A DNA stretch of 64,000 nucleotides from Clavelina lepadiformis (GCF_947623445.1 NC_135241.1:4094501-4158500); one strand, 5' to 3'; positions 39,569 to 54,458 are shown, counted from the stretch's first letter. Translations and numbers: made by a program. Notes: a model not told the origin generated them from the letters alone.

Positions 39569-40213
39569 CAAACTAACCGATTTCAACGGTCCCACTTCAT
39601 AACGGTAACTATTACTTCATAGTATTAGAAAGCATGAGTGATAGTTTGAGAAATTGTTTGAGCCCATTTGTCCACTCATTCTACTGTATTTATTCAGTAA
39701 TTACTAATTAGGTCTCTATTTCGAACAGAGTTGCTAAATGATATCAAAAAAGCGCTGACGTTTGCTAGAACTGTAAGCTGACTTAAAGATTGGAAACAAA
39801 ACATTTTCGCGTAAAGTAAAAGTCATTAAGTTCAACGCACTAAATAAATCTTAAAACAAATTTCGCTCTGAAAAGGCCTAAGAGCACTTATTCGGGGGCG
39901 AAAATCGCTGAATTGCTAAGACTGAATTTTGCAAATTTCATTATCCATGTTTAGTTTACTTCACCAACCTCTTAACATCAATTCTAAATCAAGAAAATAC
40001 ACGAAATATTTTCGTACTTTCTATGTCTCGTTTGACCATTTTGTATTGGGACAGGAGCCTGTTGGCAGAATGACGCTTTACTTCAACTACTGTTTGCAAA
40101 CCAGTCACAACAGCAACAGAAGTTAAGATCTTTTAATTGCTTAGCGCAACAATATGGCAGATACGAAACATACGCACTAAATACAAAACATTGTCTAATA
40201 CATGATGCTGGGG
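39569..40213. other. 3' flank of NUP205
   Basis: No gene seen. It probably contains the NUP205 3' UTR and termination region. Confidence 0.45.
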
Positions 40214-43200
40214 TTATTGCTTGCTTAATCGGAGTTTAACACATTGCATTCTACGAACAAGAGGTCGTACGAACGATCCTTTCATTTCAATTTCTGCTAA
40301 TTTCTTCAGAAATGAATCAGTCATGCAAGTGGGCAGTTCTGTCTTTAATTGTTCAATGTCTCTTGGCCGTGCAATTGTCTTGGTTGTTATTTGCTGGTCG
40401 TCGTACACAACGTTAGAAATATCTAAGAATACAAAGAAATCGTTAAATGTCAAAAAACGGCGAAAAATAAACAATACAATACAATTAAAAAACAGAGACT
40501 GTATTTCAAATCAATTCCACTGATATGACCTTGCAGTCTTCTTGCTTCAAATCGACTCTGATTTTTTGTCGGAAACAGAATATTCTCATTAAGACTTCCC
40601 GTAGAAGCCGCGTTGGTCACGTAATGGTCCAGATGTTGCCAGAGTAGCAGTAAAGCAGTTTCTAAAATATATTGCTCACACTGAAGCACCTTGCCCTAAA
40701 AAAAAATTTCACGATAAGTCACGATATAGAAACAGGCTACAAGAAAAAAAAACATGGAAAATTATGCTTTGTGGTCATGCCTTTGCTTGCATGCTTTTCT
40801 TGAGAGTTGTTGCTACTAGTTTTTGTTCCTGAGACAATGACAACTGTACCACATCTGTGTTGGCGTCCATAAACTGAATAAAATGTGCATTAAACTTTGC
40901 CTTGATACGTTGCAGGAGCAACACACAAAACTTGAATTCAACTGATTTATAGAACGGGAACCAGTTCTGATTCAATAAAATAGCAGTGGAAAAGCAACGT
41001 TGGTATGACATACCTCTTTTAATTCCTGTGAAGATATGTTGTCAACATTTTCTAATTTATATTTCAGCTGTGACATTTTCTCTTTTTCTTTCTCAAACCT
41101 AGTCAAGACTGTTCGAAGTATTTGGACCAATATTCCCATGGTTGGCTTTCCATAATCGGCTGCAAATTTTCATACCACAATAGCACATACCATCAAATTT
41201 TTAGTGGTCAGTCTGTAATAGTCAATAGTTCCTTTTTCTAAGTTATTCCATTAGTTATGATACTTACCAAACATTAAGACATCATCTGACGACTCAGCAA
41301 GTGTAGGAGAAAATAAAACCGTTGAATCAGCACCGGTTGTTCGAATTGTGATGACCCGACAGTATGTTAAAATGTTACAGGCAACCTCGTGAATCAGCAA
41401 GTTTACCTGGAAACAAATAATTAAAATATTTTTCATGAAAAAGTAAAACAAGTTATGATACCAAAGAATAATTAATATGAGTGCAAACTGCAGACCTACC
41501 TTTTCAAACATTTCTGGGGTCACCAATTTTGATTTTATATTCATCAAAAAATCATCAGAGACAAAGTAATGAGGTAAAAGTGAAAGAAATTGTCGCTGCA
41601 ATAAAAACAATAACTTTACAAAGTTTTGTTGAAGAAGAATATATTTCCTTTAGAATTCGGCATAAATAACCTGAATCCTTAGCAAGTGCCCTTCAATTTC
41701 CATCAATACCACTTGTGGAATGTTTGGATATAAATTTACGTCGGAAAAGTCCTGCCCAGTTGTCTGACAGAGAATCTCTGTTACCAACTTCAACTCAGTT
41801 AAAGACTAAAAAAAATATGTAAAGTTACTGCGTGCATAAAAGCTTCAGATTTAAAGAAATAATTCAACATTTCAGAAAAATTTCAAAACTGCTAAACCTC
41901 ATGATCATAGTCATTTGCTTTCAAAACATTTGTGACAATAGGTGTGACATGTGAAAGAAGAAACTGGAGAACCAAAGCGCAGACTTCATGGTGTGAGGGA
42001 CCACCTGGAAAAATTTAAACAAGTTTTAAACCACAACCTAGTTTATTACTGAAAACAGTAAGCTTGAAATAGTGCAGACATAATCAAAAATGGTATAATT
42101 GTTACCCAAAGCAGTTAACAAGGCGGAGCACAAGTGCAATACTGGATAAAGAAGCTGACGATAACGAGATAAGCGGTTGGGTGACAAAGCATCTGCAAAT
42201 GTTGACATTTCATTATAAAAACATAGAGCTATTATGAACTGGTTCCCTAAAATTTGCACCAAGTGGAAATCATTATCCATATGCATTTTGAAAACACTGA
42301 ATTTCGATAAAAATTTAACAAATAATAAATAGGTCTGTAAATAAAATAATAATCATAACTTAACTAGTCAAAAAGTTACACTGTTAAATAAATAAATTAA
42401 CTTAAGCCTGTGGGTGCAGCACCATGGCCACCTATTAAACCAATTTCATATGTACCAGAACCTAATCATAATTATGTTCCTACCCATAACCTTTCTTGAA
42501 AATGTGATAAAAAATTCAACATCTCACCTATATCAGCATAGTCAGGACTGGGTCGAACTTCAAGGAAACTACAACTGGCAAGCTGAGTCAAGACTCCACT
42601 GTCAATGATAGCACGAGCACCACCAAGTGAGTGCACTATGGAACAGAGAAGTGCCATTTTTTGCTCGTATATGTAAGCCGCTCTGGATGGCCCAGAGTTG
42701 GGGAGCAAATATTCTTGTAAAGCTTCATCTTCCTGGAGAAAACTGAGAAAGAAAATTATGACGTGTATCTACAAAGTGAAATTTTGATCTTTTTAAACCA
42801 GGTTGGGTAACTAATTTCTTGCTTGACTAAAGTAAAAAAAATTGCAGTGGCCCGAAAGGTACCTGTTGGCAATATGATTTATATAGCCATTTTTGATCAT
42901 GAACTGCAACCAAGATTGTTCCACATCCATTTGCACAATGCAGTCTAGACAACCGTATGCCAGTACCCTGCATATGCTCTGCCCTGTTTTAAAAAAATGC
43001 AAGAATGAAATTAGCGACAAATGACGACAACACACAAAATTTCAAAGAAAACATGCATATTTCAGTCTTAATCTAAGTGTAGCCAATAGCCATAGCATGT
43101 AAAATTAAATTCAGCAATTTTACCGCTACATGCATCTTTGCAAATAAGATCCATGAAAGATTCTCCATAATCTTTCAGCAGTTTGACATTCTCTCGATTT

Positions 43201-46200
43201 AGACGGGTGTAAGTGTCCTCCCTTGCTGCTCGAAGTGTCATATGGTTACCACGTTCTGCAAAAAGTATGTTTGGTGAATATTTGGCAATGATCAAAGTGG
43301 AATAGAAAATAGCAAAGGCCTGTTCACGTCACTAAAACTGACATTATGAAAATGAAATTATAAGAAAAAGCAAAAAATTACCAGTGCTTTGCTTTTTATT
43401 CTGTTGACAGAGCTGCAAGTAGTGCAGAAGAGACGCATAAAGATGAACTCGAACTTTCTGGTTTATTCCGGATTGAAGAAGCCAGTCCAGGATGCCTTTT
43501 ATGACAATCTACAAGAAAAGAAGTTTTAGATATAAGTTTCAAAAAACAAATTCGATTCACTGCAGTTCAAGAGAACTTACCTGAAGAGTTGCCAAGGTAC
43601 TGGCAACATTTAGAAGTTGATCTTGACTTGAGATACTGGACCTGCGTTCCATAACAGATGAGAACAAATTTGTAACACAATTGTAAAGTTTGGCATCAAT
43701 CAAGAAAATGGTTGATCGCTTACCTATCAACATCTACTGACTCCATTAAACTTGACCTGATTTGTATGACAAGTGTGAGCATAACGGCAGCTAGCGGGGA
43801 TATTAGTTCTTGTGCTGCTTCACTGTTGCATGTGACTTTCAGTAGGTATTGGGCGATGTTGAACAACACCTTAAGTTTTGAAAATGATCCAACAGGGGTG
43901 TAGATTAGAAACCATGTACATACATTCCAAAGAACGTGAGCTGTTTCTTCGTAGAAATGGCAAAGTTTTTACTACCTGTTGCCGTGTGTGCCTGGGGAGT
44001 AAATCATCAGGACACGATGTCAAGGCGACCTCTAGTGCGTGCTTCCACGCTGTGAGAAGGTGAAGTTTTGCATGAAGAGTATCCCGCATCTGGTTCTTTA
44101 CGACAACATTTTGAAGAATATTCTGGAAAAATGAGTCACAAGGTAATTAGAGCAGTGTCGATGGTAAACAGCAGAATAAAGATTTCTGCAAATAATAATT
44201 GAACCTGCATGTCTTGCACGGCGAGACGCTTGCGATTCATTTCTTCGGCACCTAACGTGTTTAAATTGGTTTCAAGCATTCTGTGCAACATCTGAAGAGA
44301 AGCAATTCATTTTAAAATAAGAATCACAACGACAACTTGCTCTGAATCTTACAACAACAATTCAGAAAGTCAGTAACTGGGGCTCAAAAGAAGACAAATT
44401 ATCGCCGGGCTATGTAACAACTTTCCTCTGTCCGAGGATAAAATGTTCCAATAGCATAGCACACTAAATTTTGCACTAAATCGATTTTATAAGACTCATA
44501 AGTCAAAATGTCGATACTGCAAGCAAAACAAGTTTCAGTTTTACCTTTACATCACAAAAGACAACCCCATGTTCATTGGTTGATTCACAAGATTTAATGC
44601 CTTCTTCGACAACAGAGGGGATAAACTGATCCAAGTTTAGTGGTGATGGAAATGCCTGATAAACAGTTAACACACTGTATAGTGTACATATACAAAAGCA
44701 TGATATACATAGCTCAACATTTGATCATGGACTGAGTAAACGTAAAGCTAAAACTATCATATTTGGAAGTTAGAAACTGTCTTTGCATGTCGTTAACACA
44801 ATATTTATTGTATTTTGGGTCAAACATGTCACAGTGCAAGACTATTGCAAGGTGAAGCCGAGCTAGTATTATACCAGTTGCACAAGCACTAACCTGAGAA
44901 AAATCTACAATATCCAGCATGCGGACAACAGTCAACGCTGATGATGACTGTACAGAAGTTGTGTCTAAGAATGACACAGAATGAGATGTTGTATCCATCA
45001 TCGTGGTCAGATGAGACTGATTCATTGATTGATTAACCGTTATCGAAGTGTTAGCCTTAACTTGACTAAAAAGAACCTATACAATGAATGCAATGGTTAA
45101 CGAAAAATAACAGAAATTACCAAAATGCTTCATTAAAAATATAACAGGTCATCCTGAAATTGTTTCGTTTTATTGGTTAAAAAAACAAAAGCCCCAGCAT
45201 TAAAACCTGGAGTAAGCGTTGGGCGTTTGTTCTTTGTTGTTTAGTAGCAAGAGAATGAAGTTCAATGGCAGCAGTCTTCAACAACCATGATTGTTGCATC
45301 ATAAGTGTGTTTGTTGGAACCTGGTCGTCTGCAGGAAAGGATAATGTGGTATAAGTTTGAATGTTTGATGATGGCAGAATCATGATAACCTCAATAGGGT
45401 ATATAATTATGAATGTAAAAGCAGAAAAGATAGCACCTTAAAGGTTAACTATAATTTACTAACATGATTCTTCAGGTGTGACAATGATACAAGTTATCAC
45501 AGGGTAAAGATTTACACTAACAAGAAACAATCTAATTTTGAACCTCAAAAGACTCACCAGTGTTAAATGGCAAATATTGTAGATGTTTGTAGATAAAATC
45601 ATGTGATGATCGCAAGTATCTAATATATATGAAAAGCAAATACTTCAAATTACCTACGGCCTGTAGGTGGTCATACATTTAAAATATTTCAGCTTGCATG
45701 TATTTGAAGTGTGCAGCTAATTTTATTCTTGCACCTCAAATCCACAGCTGAAAATTTTTAGAAAGATTTACCTCAAAACTGGCTCTGAAGTTTCTGTGTT
45801 ATATGCCAGTCGATATATCAACTGGTAACATACTTCAGCCAGCTTTGGTGTCTCAACAATAGCAGCTGGCTGCGTAGACTGCCCAGACAATATGGAGAGC
45901 ACAGAATGCAGACAAGATCGTGAAGCTCCCATTACACCTGGGTCCTGATAAAACATTAAATCTTGATCAGCGTTTCAGTCATACTTTTGAAAGCTGTACA
46001 ATGTACATGTACTGGGACAAACAAAACGCTTTTAGTTAACCCAGTTGATTTTTTGAGATCTGAATTAGCAACAATTGTTTCATGTATTTCAATAGGCATT
46101 TGCTAAAAACAGGAAGGTAATAAGTTACTTTGAATTTACTGAAATTAATAACAAAATTACTAAATCAAGTCACATGATGTTGAGTTAATAAGGTTCTACA

Positions 46201-49200
46201 ATCTATAGGCATTATGGTATGTATGCTTGTTAACAATGAAATGTAAACGTGACATAATTCCAAAGGAAAATCTTGACTAGCTGTCCTAAGCTTAATTTGA
46301 ATAAGTGGAACGTACAGAAATAACTGAAATATAAACCTGGAGATTTGCTTGACTGGGGTTGGTTGCCGCGTCAAACAGAAGCAATTGGCTCATGTTAGGG
46401 GATGGAAGATCAACACTATGAACCAAGATACGTACAATTGATAAGCGACACTGACTGATCACAGGTTCCTCTGTATCAGCTGTAAGTAAAAACAGGCTAT
46501 TGTATTACTACAGCAACTAATTGAAAAAAATTCTAGAGATTAACTAAATGAAATTGAGCTACACAAACTCATTTGTTTGGTCAATTATTTCATCAGACTT
46601 CTTTATACCTTCTCTACTTTCAAAGCAGGCAGAATCGAGAACTTCAACAAATCCCTGAGTAATTTTATGTCTTGTGGCAACATTGCAAGAATTCATCATT
46701 ACAGTTACAAGCTGGTTGTGGGACATAGAGAACGATAGCCACGAAATTACTTGAACCGCAAGCAATGAAAGATTGGGATGGGACCCATTGTGAGTTATAA
46801 GCCTAAGTGCAAATGGTGAGTAAACTCAGCATAAAGTTAATGAACTAACAATTATAACTTAGTATTGCACTAGCAAAACTTACATGCAGGAAAAAGTTAG
46901 GACATACTAATAAAATGTTACATTACATGAAACTAAGGTATTCTAAAACTTACGGGTTAACACTTACCTTGCTATGTTGATGGTGTAATCAGCCCTTTTG
47001 GTTTGGGGATTTATTCCAAATAAAAGTTTATCGAGGGTGGTAATAAGCAAAGAACTGCCACTTGTTCGCAATGCAGACACAAAAACTTCCTGTGTATAAA
47101 ATTGAAATGTTCATCTAACTGCCAATGGAATATTATTACAATGAAATGTTGCTACCGCAAAAGTATAGGTTGCTGCGAAAACATATCACATTACCACATT
47201 TGTACTACCTGAAGTTCAAGCGCGTTTAGTATCAGTTGAAGTGCGCGTTCTGCAGCTTCCACAAGAGTGCGCTCAAGATCATGTTTAGTGATGTAGGTAT
47301 CCAGATACGTGATGCATTGTTCAATGATTTGCATAACCTAAGAAAAATCTGCGCTTCAATACCTATGGATATGTATTTACTGGTTGTCAGGTTGAAACTG
47401 GAATACTGCATTAAAAAGTACAGTACAGTTTTTCTTTTGTACAGTACAGTAAAAGTACAGCCTTTCTGGTATTCCTATATCAAGTATTCAATATACTATT
47501 GTAATAGACTTCATCAATATAAATTTAAAAGCAAACAGATAGGAATGAACATACAATTTTGAAAAAGTTGCCTTCATGGTAAATGTGCTGGAGGAATGCG
47601 AATGCTGGAAGTTTCCTGGAGGACGCCACAACTGAGGATGACGATTCATGCAGCGTTGTCGCTTTTTCTTGGAAATGTTCCGGAAGTGGATGATAGTTGG
47701 AGAGCAGACGGTTAAAAAACTCCAGAGATGCCGAAGCAACCTCCCATTTCTCTTCCGACCTTGAATAAGCCCTCGATAGAAGAGGAAGAAACACAGACTC
47801 CACAACAAAGAGCAAATATCGAGTAAAACCGCCACCGAGGCTGTATTGTAAAAAAAAATAAGAAACATTACACCCACTTTGTCACAGCTTTTTTTGTACA
47901 TACTGCGCATTGATTTTGCCAACGACTAACCCTTGCAAATTGCTGAGTGCAGAAAGAAGTTTGATGAATCCTTGAGTCATGGGATATTGCTCCTCTCTAG
48001 ACTCAACTTCCGCCAACTCGGCTGTGATTCCCAGAGGTTTCCCTGAAAAATATTGTGAAATAGATTAATTATCATCACTCAAACCACAACTCTTGCTACT
48101 CATATTGTCTAATAATGGAATGTTTAATTGAAGACTTCTATGTACTGGTAGCTACGTTTCTTCAGCTTGCAAATTCCAAAACAGTTAAACAATGTTTCAC
48201 CTAATGCTGGAAGAGACTGTAGTAATTGCGAGGTTTCGCAAGCCTGCAGCAAACCGAGGGCTATATCGGGAATTCTGGCCATATGCGACAAGGCAACCAT
48301 GATCTCTCCCTTGAGACGTATTGGCACTGGACACTGCATCAAACCAAACAATATCCCACACACTGACCAGTGGGTGTCCTCATAAAATGCAACACATGCA
48401 ATGTCATCCTGTGCGAAAGATATCGCTGCAATTATTTCAAGTAATACACTATTTACTTTTAATCAACATAACTTTAAAAGCTCAATACATTGCCGTAAAG
48501 CTGTCATAGCACCAGGTATACATAACTTATTTATACAGCTAAATTGTTGGACTTACATATTGGGCCACTTTTGCTACAAGTTGCATAACAGCACGTAATC
48601 CTTCCACTTCATGAGGAGTTATTGTGCAAGTGCGTTGAGAAGTCTCCAAAAAAAGACACAAGGTCAATAACAAAACACTTTAAGTTAAATGTTGCGGTTA
48701 ATCCATACTCACTTGAGATGAAAAAGGTTGTGTTGAAAATGGACTCGTTGTTTCATGCAGTGACGGTAAATCTTGTCGCAAATTATCATAGTAACGATGA
48801 CAGGACGTAAAAAAGTGATCCCAAGATATCATGCTTTCTCCATTTCCACCTATAATATCACAACCGCGCTTTAACATAACAAAAATTAACCTAAATATTA
48901 TTACTTCTTAAACTCTTTCGAGTTACCATAGTTTTCACTGGTATTATATATCATAGTAGCAGCTAATGTAGGAAAAAGGTCTTGTAGTGTTACTGGATGT
49001 TTTATTCACAAAATAAAATACAAAACAGCAAAACGGCTAAAGTCAGCCACAAATCTGACAGTACCGTTGGTCCTTAGCATTTCAAATGCAGCTCGAGAAC
49101 TCTGTGCACCAGTTGAGAGGGCACTGAGCATGTGAATGTACGGAATGTACAACAATGGTGGTAGCATGTCGGCAGACTGACGAATGAACTTGAAAAGAGC

Positions 49201-52200
49201 CATCTAAAAACATCATCATTAGGTATCGACCTTCAGACGTAAACTAACGATACTGGAAAATATATCAGAATTCATCATGATCATAAATTAAATGTCTGGA
49301 ACAAATCGCTCTGTGGCTATGAAGTTTGGTAACCACAGTCGGCAGGAACCGCATTATGTATGGGCCACAAGGGAAGTGGAATAATACTGTCCTTAATATT
49401 CCATTGTGTGTACTAACGTACAGCCTTGTGCCCAAATTGTTAGGGGCAAAAAACACAGCAGCCCCGATATTTAAAACTAAACAACTGTTCTGATATTTTA
49501 ATAGAATTGTAATTGCAAAAAAAGTGCAGCTATGGTTGGTAACGAGTGGTTCGGACTATTCCAGCGTTAAGATTAAGATGAGGGGCTATCAATAACAAAT
49601 CAAAGATACACGTGAATGAAATGATCTTACATGATACAACCACATCATATCAACAATAGCAGTTTAATCGAACAGTTTTTATTCTATGCACTTTCTCTGA
49701 TGTCAAACCTGTTTATGAGGCAATCTCTTTGCAGCCATGTATGAGCCATCAGACATGACGGTGTGCTCCGTTGCACACCAAAAATCTGCTGAGAGTTGAA
49801 TATCCAAAGGATCGTTGTCGTAAAGTGAAGTAATAAGTTCAAGAAATTGCAGAAAATCTTTACGAAGCTCTCTTGGTGGTTCTTCTCCTTTCACTAGGTG
49901 GAGCATCAATATACGAGCCACCTCATCACCATGGTTACGCATCTCTTTTACCTAAATAGTTATATAGGTGACATTGCTAACAATAGAATAAAAGGTAAAG
50001 ACCTGAACAAAGTTCAAATGAAAAAAAAAGTTTCATAATGGAAACACAAAACAATAATACAAACAAAACCATTTCAGATCACCTTTAATGGCATGTTCAC
50101 AATAATTTCAATTACAATCTCATGGACTCTACGGACATAAAATTCTTCACTACGAAATGATGGAGATTTGATCACGTTTTCCTGTTTCAAAAAAGCATCA
50201 GTAAATCTTTTGATAAAATAATAATTTCCACTTTTCAAAGTTTAAACTATCGATAGACATTAAGAAAGCTATTTACAGTAATATGTTTAACTGCTTACTT
50301 TCAGGTAAAGAAAAACTTGATCTGCTAAAGATTTCTCTAATGCTTCCTCATCTTGCTCAAGTATATCTCCACTAACAGGCGCCATAGAGGTGATAAAGGA
50401 AGACTGTGAGATAGTGCGAAGAGTAAGGGACCAAACCAACAGCAGACATGCGCGAACACCAGAAACATTCCAAGAATCCCTATACATTGAAACAATCATG
50501 CAATATTCCGCTATGAAACTTGTTTAATAAATTCACTTATTGTTTCAGGTTACCTATCATGTACAAGCAGTTTATGTATGGTCGGAATAAACTCTTTATC
50601 AGCCAGAATAGGATGTTTTAGCAAGTCTTCAACATCTGTTAAAACAGAAAATATTTTTGCGCGTCATTTGCATGAAGTACAAGATGATGATTAAGTTAAC
50701 TCAAATTACTACCTGAGGTTTAAAGAAAACTGCAACAAACATAATGGAGAAATAATTGTGGTTAAACGGACGAAAGAAAGACATGATCAGTGTTCATCTA
50801 GAAATATTCAAATTATTATTATAAAGAAACTTACTACTGCCATCTTGAGACATGTCTGATGGAAGTGTTATAGCATAAAAAGCTGCAAACAAAAGAGCAA
50901 GAGTAGAAGAAGAAAGCTTTTCATCACTTTCCACTTCTGAATGTTGACGTAAGTGCTCGAAGATGAGCTTAACATCATTCTGAGGCAGACCAGACTGGCC
51001 AGCAAAATAAAACAAACAATCTGCGAGGCACTGCCGAACTTCAGTGATCAGATCACGTATCTGAACACAAGACGTCAACAGAAGCAATATTAATCAGCTG
51101 TTTAATGTTGTAACTGTGATACAATTATAACTTATTGCCAAAAGTACTTCGTCAAAGAAAGCATTTAATAAATACGGTAAAGTATAACAAAATTTTCACT
51201 TCTAAGAAGTTACAAAAGTTTTCTTATGATTATTACAGATTTTTGATATTAAGCAACTAACTAACTAGTCCAACAATTATTAGCATACTAGAAATTAGTC
51301 AACAATCATGCGCACATACAGTGCTATTAATACGCGAGTATTTTTTGATGATAATTTCTTATTGTGTAAACTGCACATTAACCTGTCGGCGGTGCCTGGC
51401 ATCGCCGAGTCCTTTCTGCTTTCCAAGTTTTTCAAGTTCTCTTTCAGTGTCTATTTCACAGAGTAGTTCGAGAATTCGCTGTGTTAAGCCGTTTTCCAGT
51501 AGTTCATCTGTAAACGAAGTTGCCAAGCCCACACCTTCCTCTCTACAACATAAAACAGGTAGTACATAATAATGCCGTCAAGTATCAAAGAATGGCAAGA
51601 AAACGTAATACTTACGAAAGATCAAGTGTCCACGAGCGACCCTGACGGCACTGGATCAAAGTACGCAGTGCGCTAACCAAATTACGTCTTCCATCCCAGT
51701 AAAGCAACACAGCCACAAGACCACGTGTATAATTAGCGTAATTGGGTTTTTGCTCTTCTCCTGAAGACATTGCGCGATTGTAATTCAAAACATAACTTAT
51801 AGGTACCATGTATACTCTACTGTACAACATCAACCATTCTTATCAAGTGTTTGTTAATAGAAGAAACAAAATGGCAGCTTTACCTGCAAAAAGAAGCTCA
51901 GCTGAGGCAAGCTCATTCAGCTCAAATAAATCACTAATAATCAATGCCTCATCACAGAAGTCATCATCAAGAAGCTTGGCATCAAAAGGAAAAACTGCAC
52001 TTTTATTTTTCAATGCATTTCTATCCTCAGTATTGCGGGACTATAACACAAGCAAGCCAAAAAAAGACATCTTAGCCTAATCATTTCCAGCTTTAAAGGC
52101 ATAACTCAGTAAAAAATGCAAAAGTTGTCAGAACAGTCAGTTTTCATTTAACAGATTTAAACATGTTTTGTCAGAAACGGCATAATCAGTTACTTAACCA

Positions 52201-52525
52201 ACATAATCCTATTCAAATTATTATTCATTATTCTTTTTCAAAGTAATCAATGCAGATCGTTTGTTTTATCATTGTTGACAAAGATGCCGAGTTATTCCAG
52301 TTTCTATTTAATGCCAGCATTGAATGCGGTAAGGTTTGGAGTAAAACTGCATAGACATTATACATACACATTACATACCGGATTTTTGAAAAAAGAAAGG
52401 AACTCTGGTTTATGGCGTCTGAGTAACAACTTGATTTGGTTGACTGAAGCTTGCTTTTGCAGGGCAAACTGCTGTGTGACATCATACAACTCTTTAAAGG
52501 GTTGCCACTTAAGCCTAGTTTCCAT
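40214..52525 (-). CDS. NUP205: NUP205, inner-ring nucleoporin
   Basis: About 40 short exons read as NUP205 (human 2012 residues). The start exon 52379-52525 gives METRLKWQPFKELYDV and HKPEFLSFFKNP; exon 2 is 51884-52040, exon 3 begins at 51760, and the last two are 40530-40695 and 40214-40422 (stop TAA 40214-40216). Other exons were placed by similarity only, near 51390-51543, 50834-51064, 50300-50480, 49709-49950, 49060-49203, 48185-48410, 47560-47840, 45770-45955, 43382-43508, 42520-42742 and 41270-41407. Matches include GLVAVLLYWDGRRNLVSAL with RQGRSWTLDLS, LPPLLYIPYIHMLSALSTG, RAYSRSEEKWEVASASLEFF, DPGVMGASRSCLHSVLSIL, LAEVCYQLIYRLAYNTETSE and the C-terminal FVRPLVRRMQ. The protein is an alpha-helical solenoid scaffold of the nuclear pore inner ring that binds NUP93 and NUP35. 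No disruption was noticed. Confidence 0.92.
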
Positions 52526-52988
52526 GACAAGCAAAAGCTAGGTAGGATGTACCTAAGCTCATAAAATGCAATGGGTCAAATAAGTTCATATATATATATA
52601 TAAACACAAAACAGAACGAAAACAAGAATAGAATATCAGAAACTAAGTATTCCTTTATCAGTTTTGCAACGAAGAAATGTAGTTTTCTTGCCGTGTTACA
52701 TATAAAGCTCTACACTTACATATAAAAATGTATTCCTTTGTGATGTTTAACTGATATATGACCATTACCACAGTCAAGTCAGTGACACAACAACACCAGC
52801 ATATTTACATAACAATGCGAAGTACTGGTAACAAAGCATCTACATACCTTTTTCAAGAGGCAACAAAATATATATACATATGTATACAGAAACAGTTCTT
52901 GAAGGAACCAAACACATAATTCTTATGACAAAAAAGAAATAAATGTAACCATGACAGTAGTTCAAACCATGAACTAAAACAAGAAACT
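52526..52988. other. Spacer between NUP205 and the small membrane-protein genes
   Basis: The 5' flank of NUP205 and 3' flank of the next gene. A (TA)n run of about 12 bases occurs at 52590-52602. No gene seen. Confidence 0.45.
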
Positions 52989-53458
52989 TTATGCAGAAGT
53001 TTCTCTAGCACGTTTCTCAGCCCTTTTGGTGCGCAAGTTTTCTATTCTCTCTAAATACTTGGAGTCTTTTTTAAGCATGTCTTCGGTATAGTTTGGCATA
53101 GAAGCCATTAAGCTTTCTTCGATTTCTAAATGATAATCAGCAAAAAACATAGCATAAGCTACAAAAATTATCATTCCAATGATGCATAATCTTGCGGTCC
53201 ACGCAACAATTGGGGGATTAACTCTGGTGCCAGTTTCATAAACTTGCTGATGTAACCCAGTCTGTGTTGGATATGCTGTTGCTTTTGAAAATGGAACAGG
53301 TGGAACGTTTTTTCTTTTTGGAACTTCTGATGCTTTTTCTTCATTACAAGAGTTGCATGAAGTATGAAACTCAGACAAAAATTTCCAGCTTACATACCTA
53401 CCACTTAACCTGGCAGTATGCTTAAAGTTTAAGGATTTTTGCAATAGAAAAGACATTT
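52989..53458 (-). CDS. Short single-TM protein, probably mitochondrial (unknown)
   Basis: Open frame ending TAA 52989-52991. The first ATG (53528) gives 179 residues and an internal one (about 53456) gives about 155, beginning MSFLLQKSLNFKHTARLSG. The shorter start resembles a mitochondrial targeting sequence: basic, Ser/Leu-rich and lacking acidic residues. A segment VPFSKATAYPTQTGLHQQV leads to one transmembrane helix (ARLCIIGMIIFVAYAMFFA), then a charged coiled-coil-like tail (YLERIENLRTKRAEKRARE). This layout is common in respiratory-chain assembly or accessory subunits, but I do not recognise the protein. It is intronless and shares its layout with the next gene upstream. Confidence 0.65.
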
Positions 53459-54011
53459 TTTTCCTATCCCCTTTGCACATAAAAAGCATATTAGTTGAAA
53501 CTTGCCTAAAGTGCAAAGTGTTTGACACAGTTTACTGAAAAAAATGTGGCCAATGATAAAGGTAAGATAAATCAGAATTATCATACTTTAAATAGCCTAA
53601 GCTGGGAGGAACAAAATAACAATTCTAGCAAAATTAGCTAGTGTTGAAGTGCAAACTAAGCAACACGAATGGCATCCTCTAATTGTAATGCATAAATATT
53701 ATAATTCATGAATTAGCGATTTGCAATTGCATTTTCTGGTGAATGAATTTCAAGAACAACAATGGCCAAAAAATTTTTGAACATAGTAAACAGATTGTAT
53801 TGTTTTACCACATGTGGAAAATAGCTTAGCATAAAGTTGCTGAGTTCAATTTTTACTTACGTTTTTTTAATTTATCACTTTATTCACACTTGCAGATTAC
53901 AAAGAATACAGTCTGGCATTGTACAGCAATAAAAAATGTTAACAACAGCTTACATCTATGCTATAATTAATACACAACACACTAAATAAAGAGAACAAAA
54001 TTTTCAATAGG

Positions 54012-54458
54012 CTATAAGCTTTCTTCCGGATTTTTTCTCTCTTCTTCAAGAGCAAGAACTTGCCTTAGTCGGCGTTCATTTCGCAGTTTCTCTACCTTGC
54101 TTTCGTATAATCTCTCAGTCGATTCTGGTGTAGGTAATTCTTGTTGAGGCAGAGTCTTCCGCCTCAAGTTAATCCCACCATATGGAAACGCCCACACAAC
54201 AAAAATCAATGCTGTCAATGGAACAATTACAACTGCCAAACTACCAGCTTTCCCACGCTTTAAACGTGGAGTTTCTTGACTTAAACATTTTATAGAATTG
54301 TATGTGGTGCATCCAGAGTTTAAGAAGTATAGTGTATGTCTATAGTTGAAACATGATTGCAATGATGAGAAGTTTCGCACACTTGTGTGCAGCAAAAGAT
54401 GATCATTTTGAAATCGATTAACACAATTTATTAGACCCAATGCTAAACCGATGTTCAT
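54012..54458 (-). CDS. Second short single-TM protein, probably mitochondrial (unknown)
   Basis: Open frame ending TAA 54012-54014. The outer ATG (54491) gives 159 residues; the ATG at about 54456 gives about 148, beginning MNIGLALGLINCVNRFQND, which is the more plausible start for an organelle presequence. After a basic, Ser-rich N-terminal half comes one transmembrane helix (SLAVVIVPLTALIFVVWAF), then a Lys/Arg/Glu-rich tail (KVEKLRNERRLRQVLALEEE). No introns. The architecture resembles the neighbouring gene at 52989, so the two may be distant tandem paralogues. No assigned function. Confidence 0.62.
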   Translation of the reverse strand: MNIGLALGLINCVNRFQNDHLLLHTSVRNFSSLQSCFNYRHTLYFLNSGCTTYNSIKCLSQETPRLKRGKAGSLAVVIVPLTALIFVVWAFPYGGINLRRKTLPQQELPTPESTERLYESKVEKLRNERRLRQVLALEEERKNPEESL

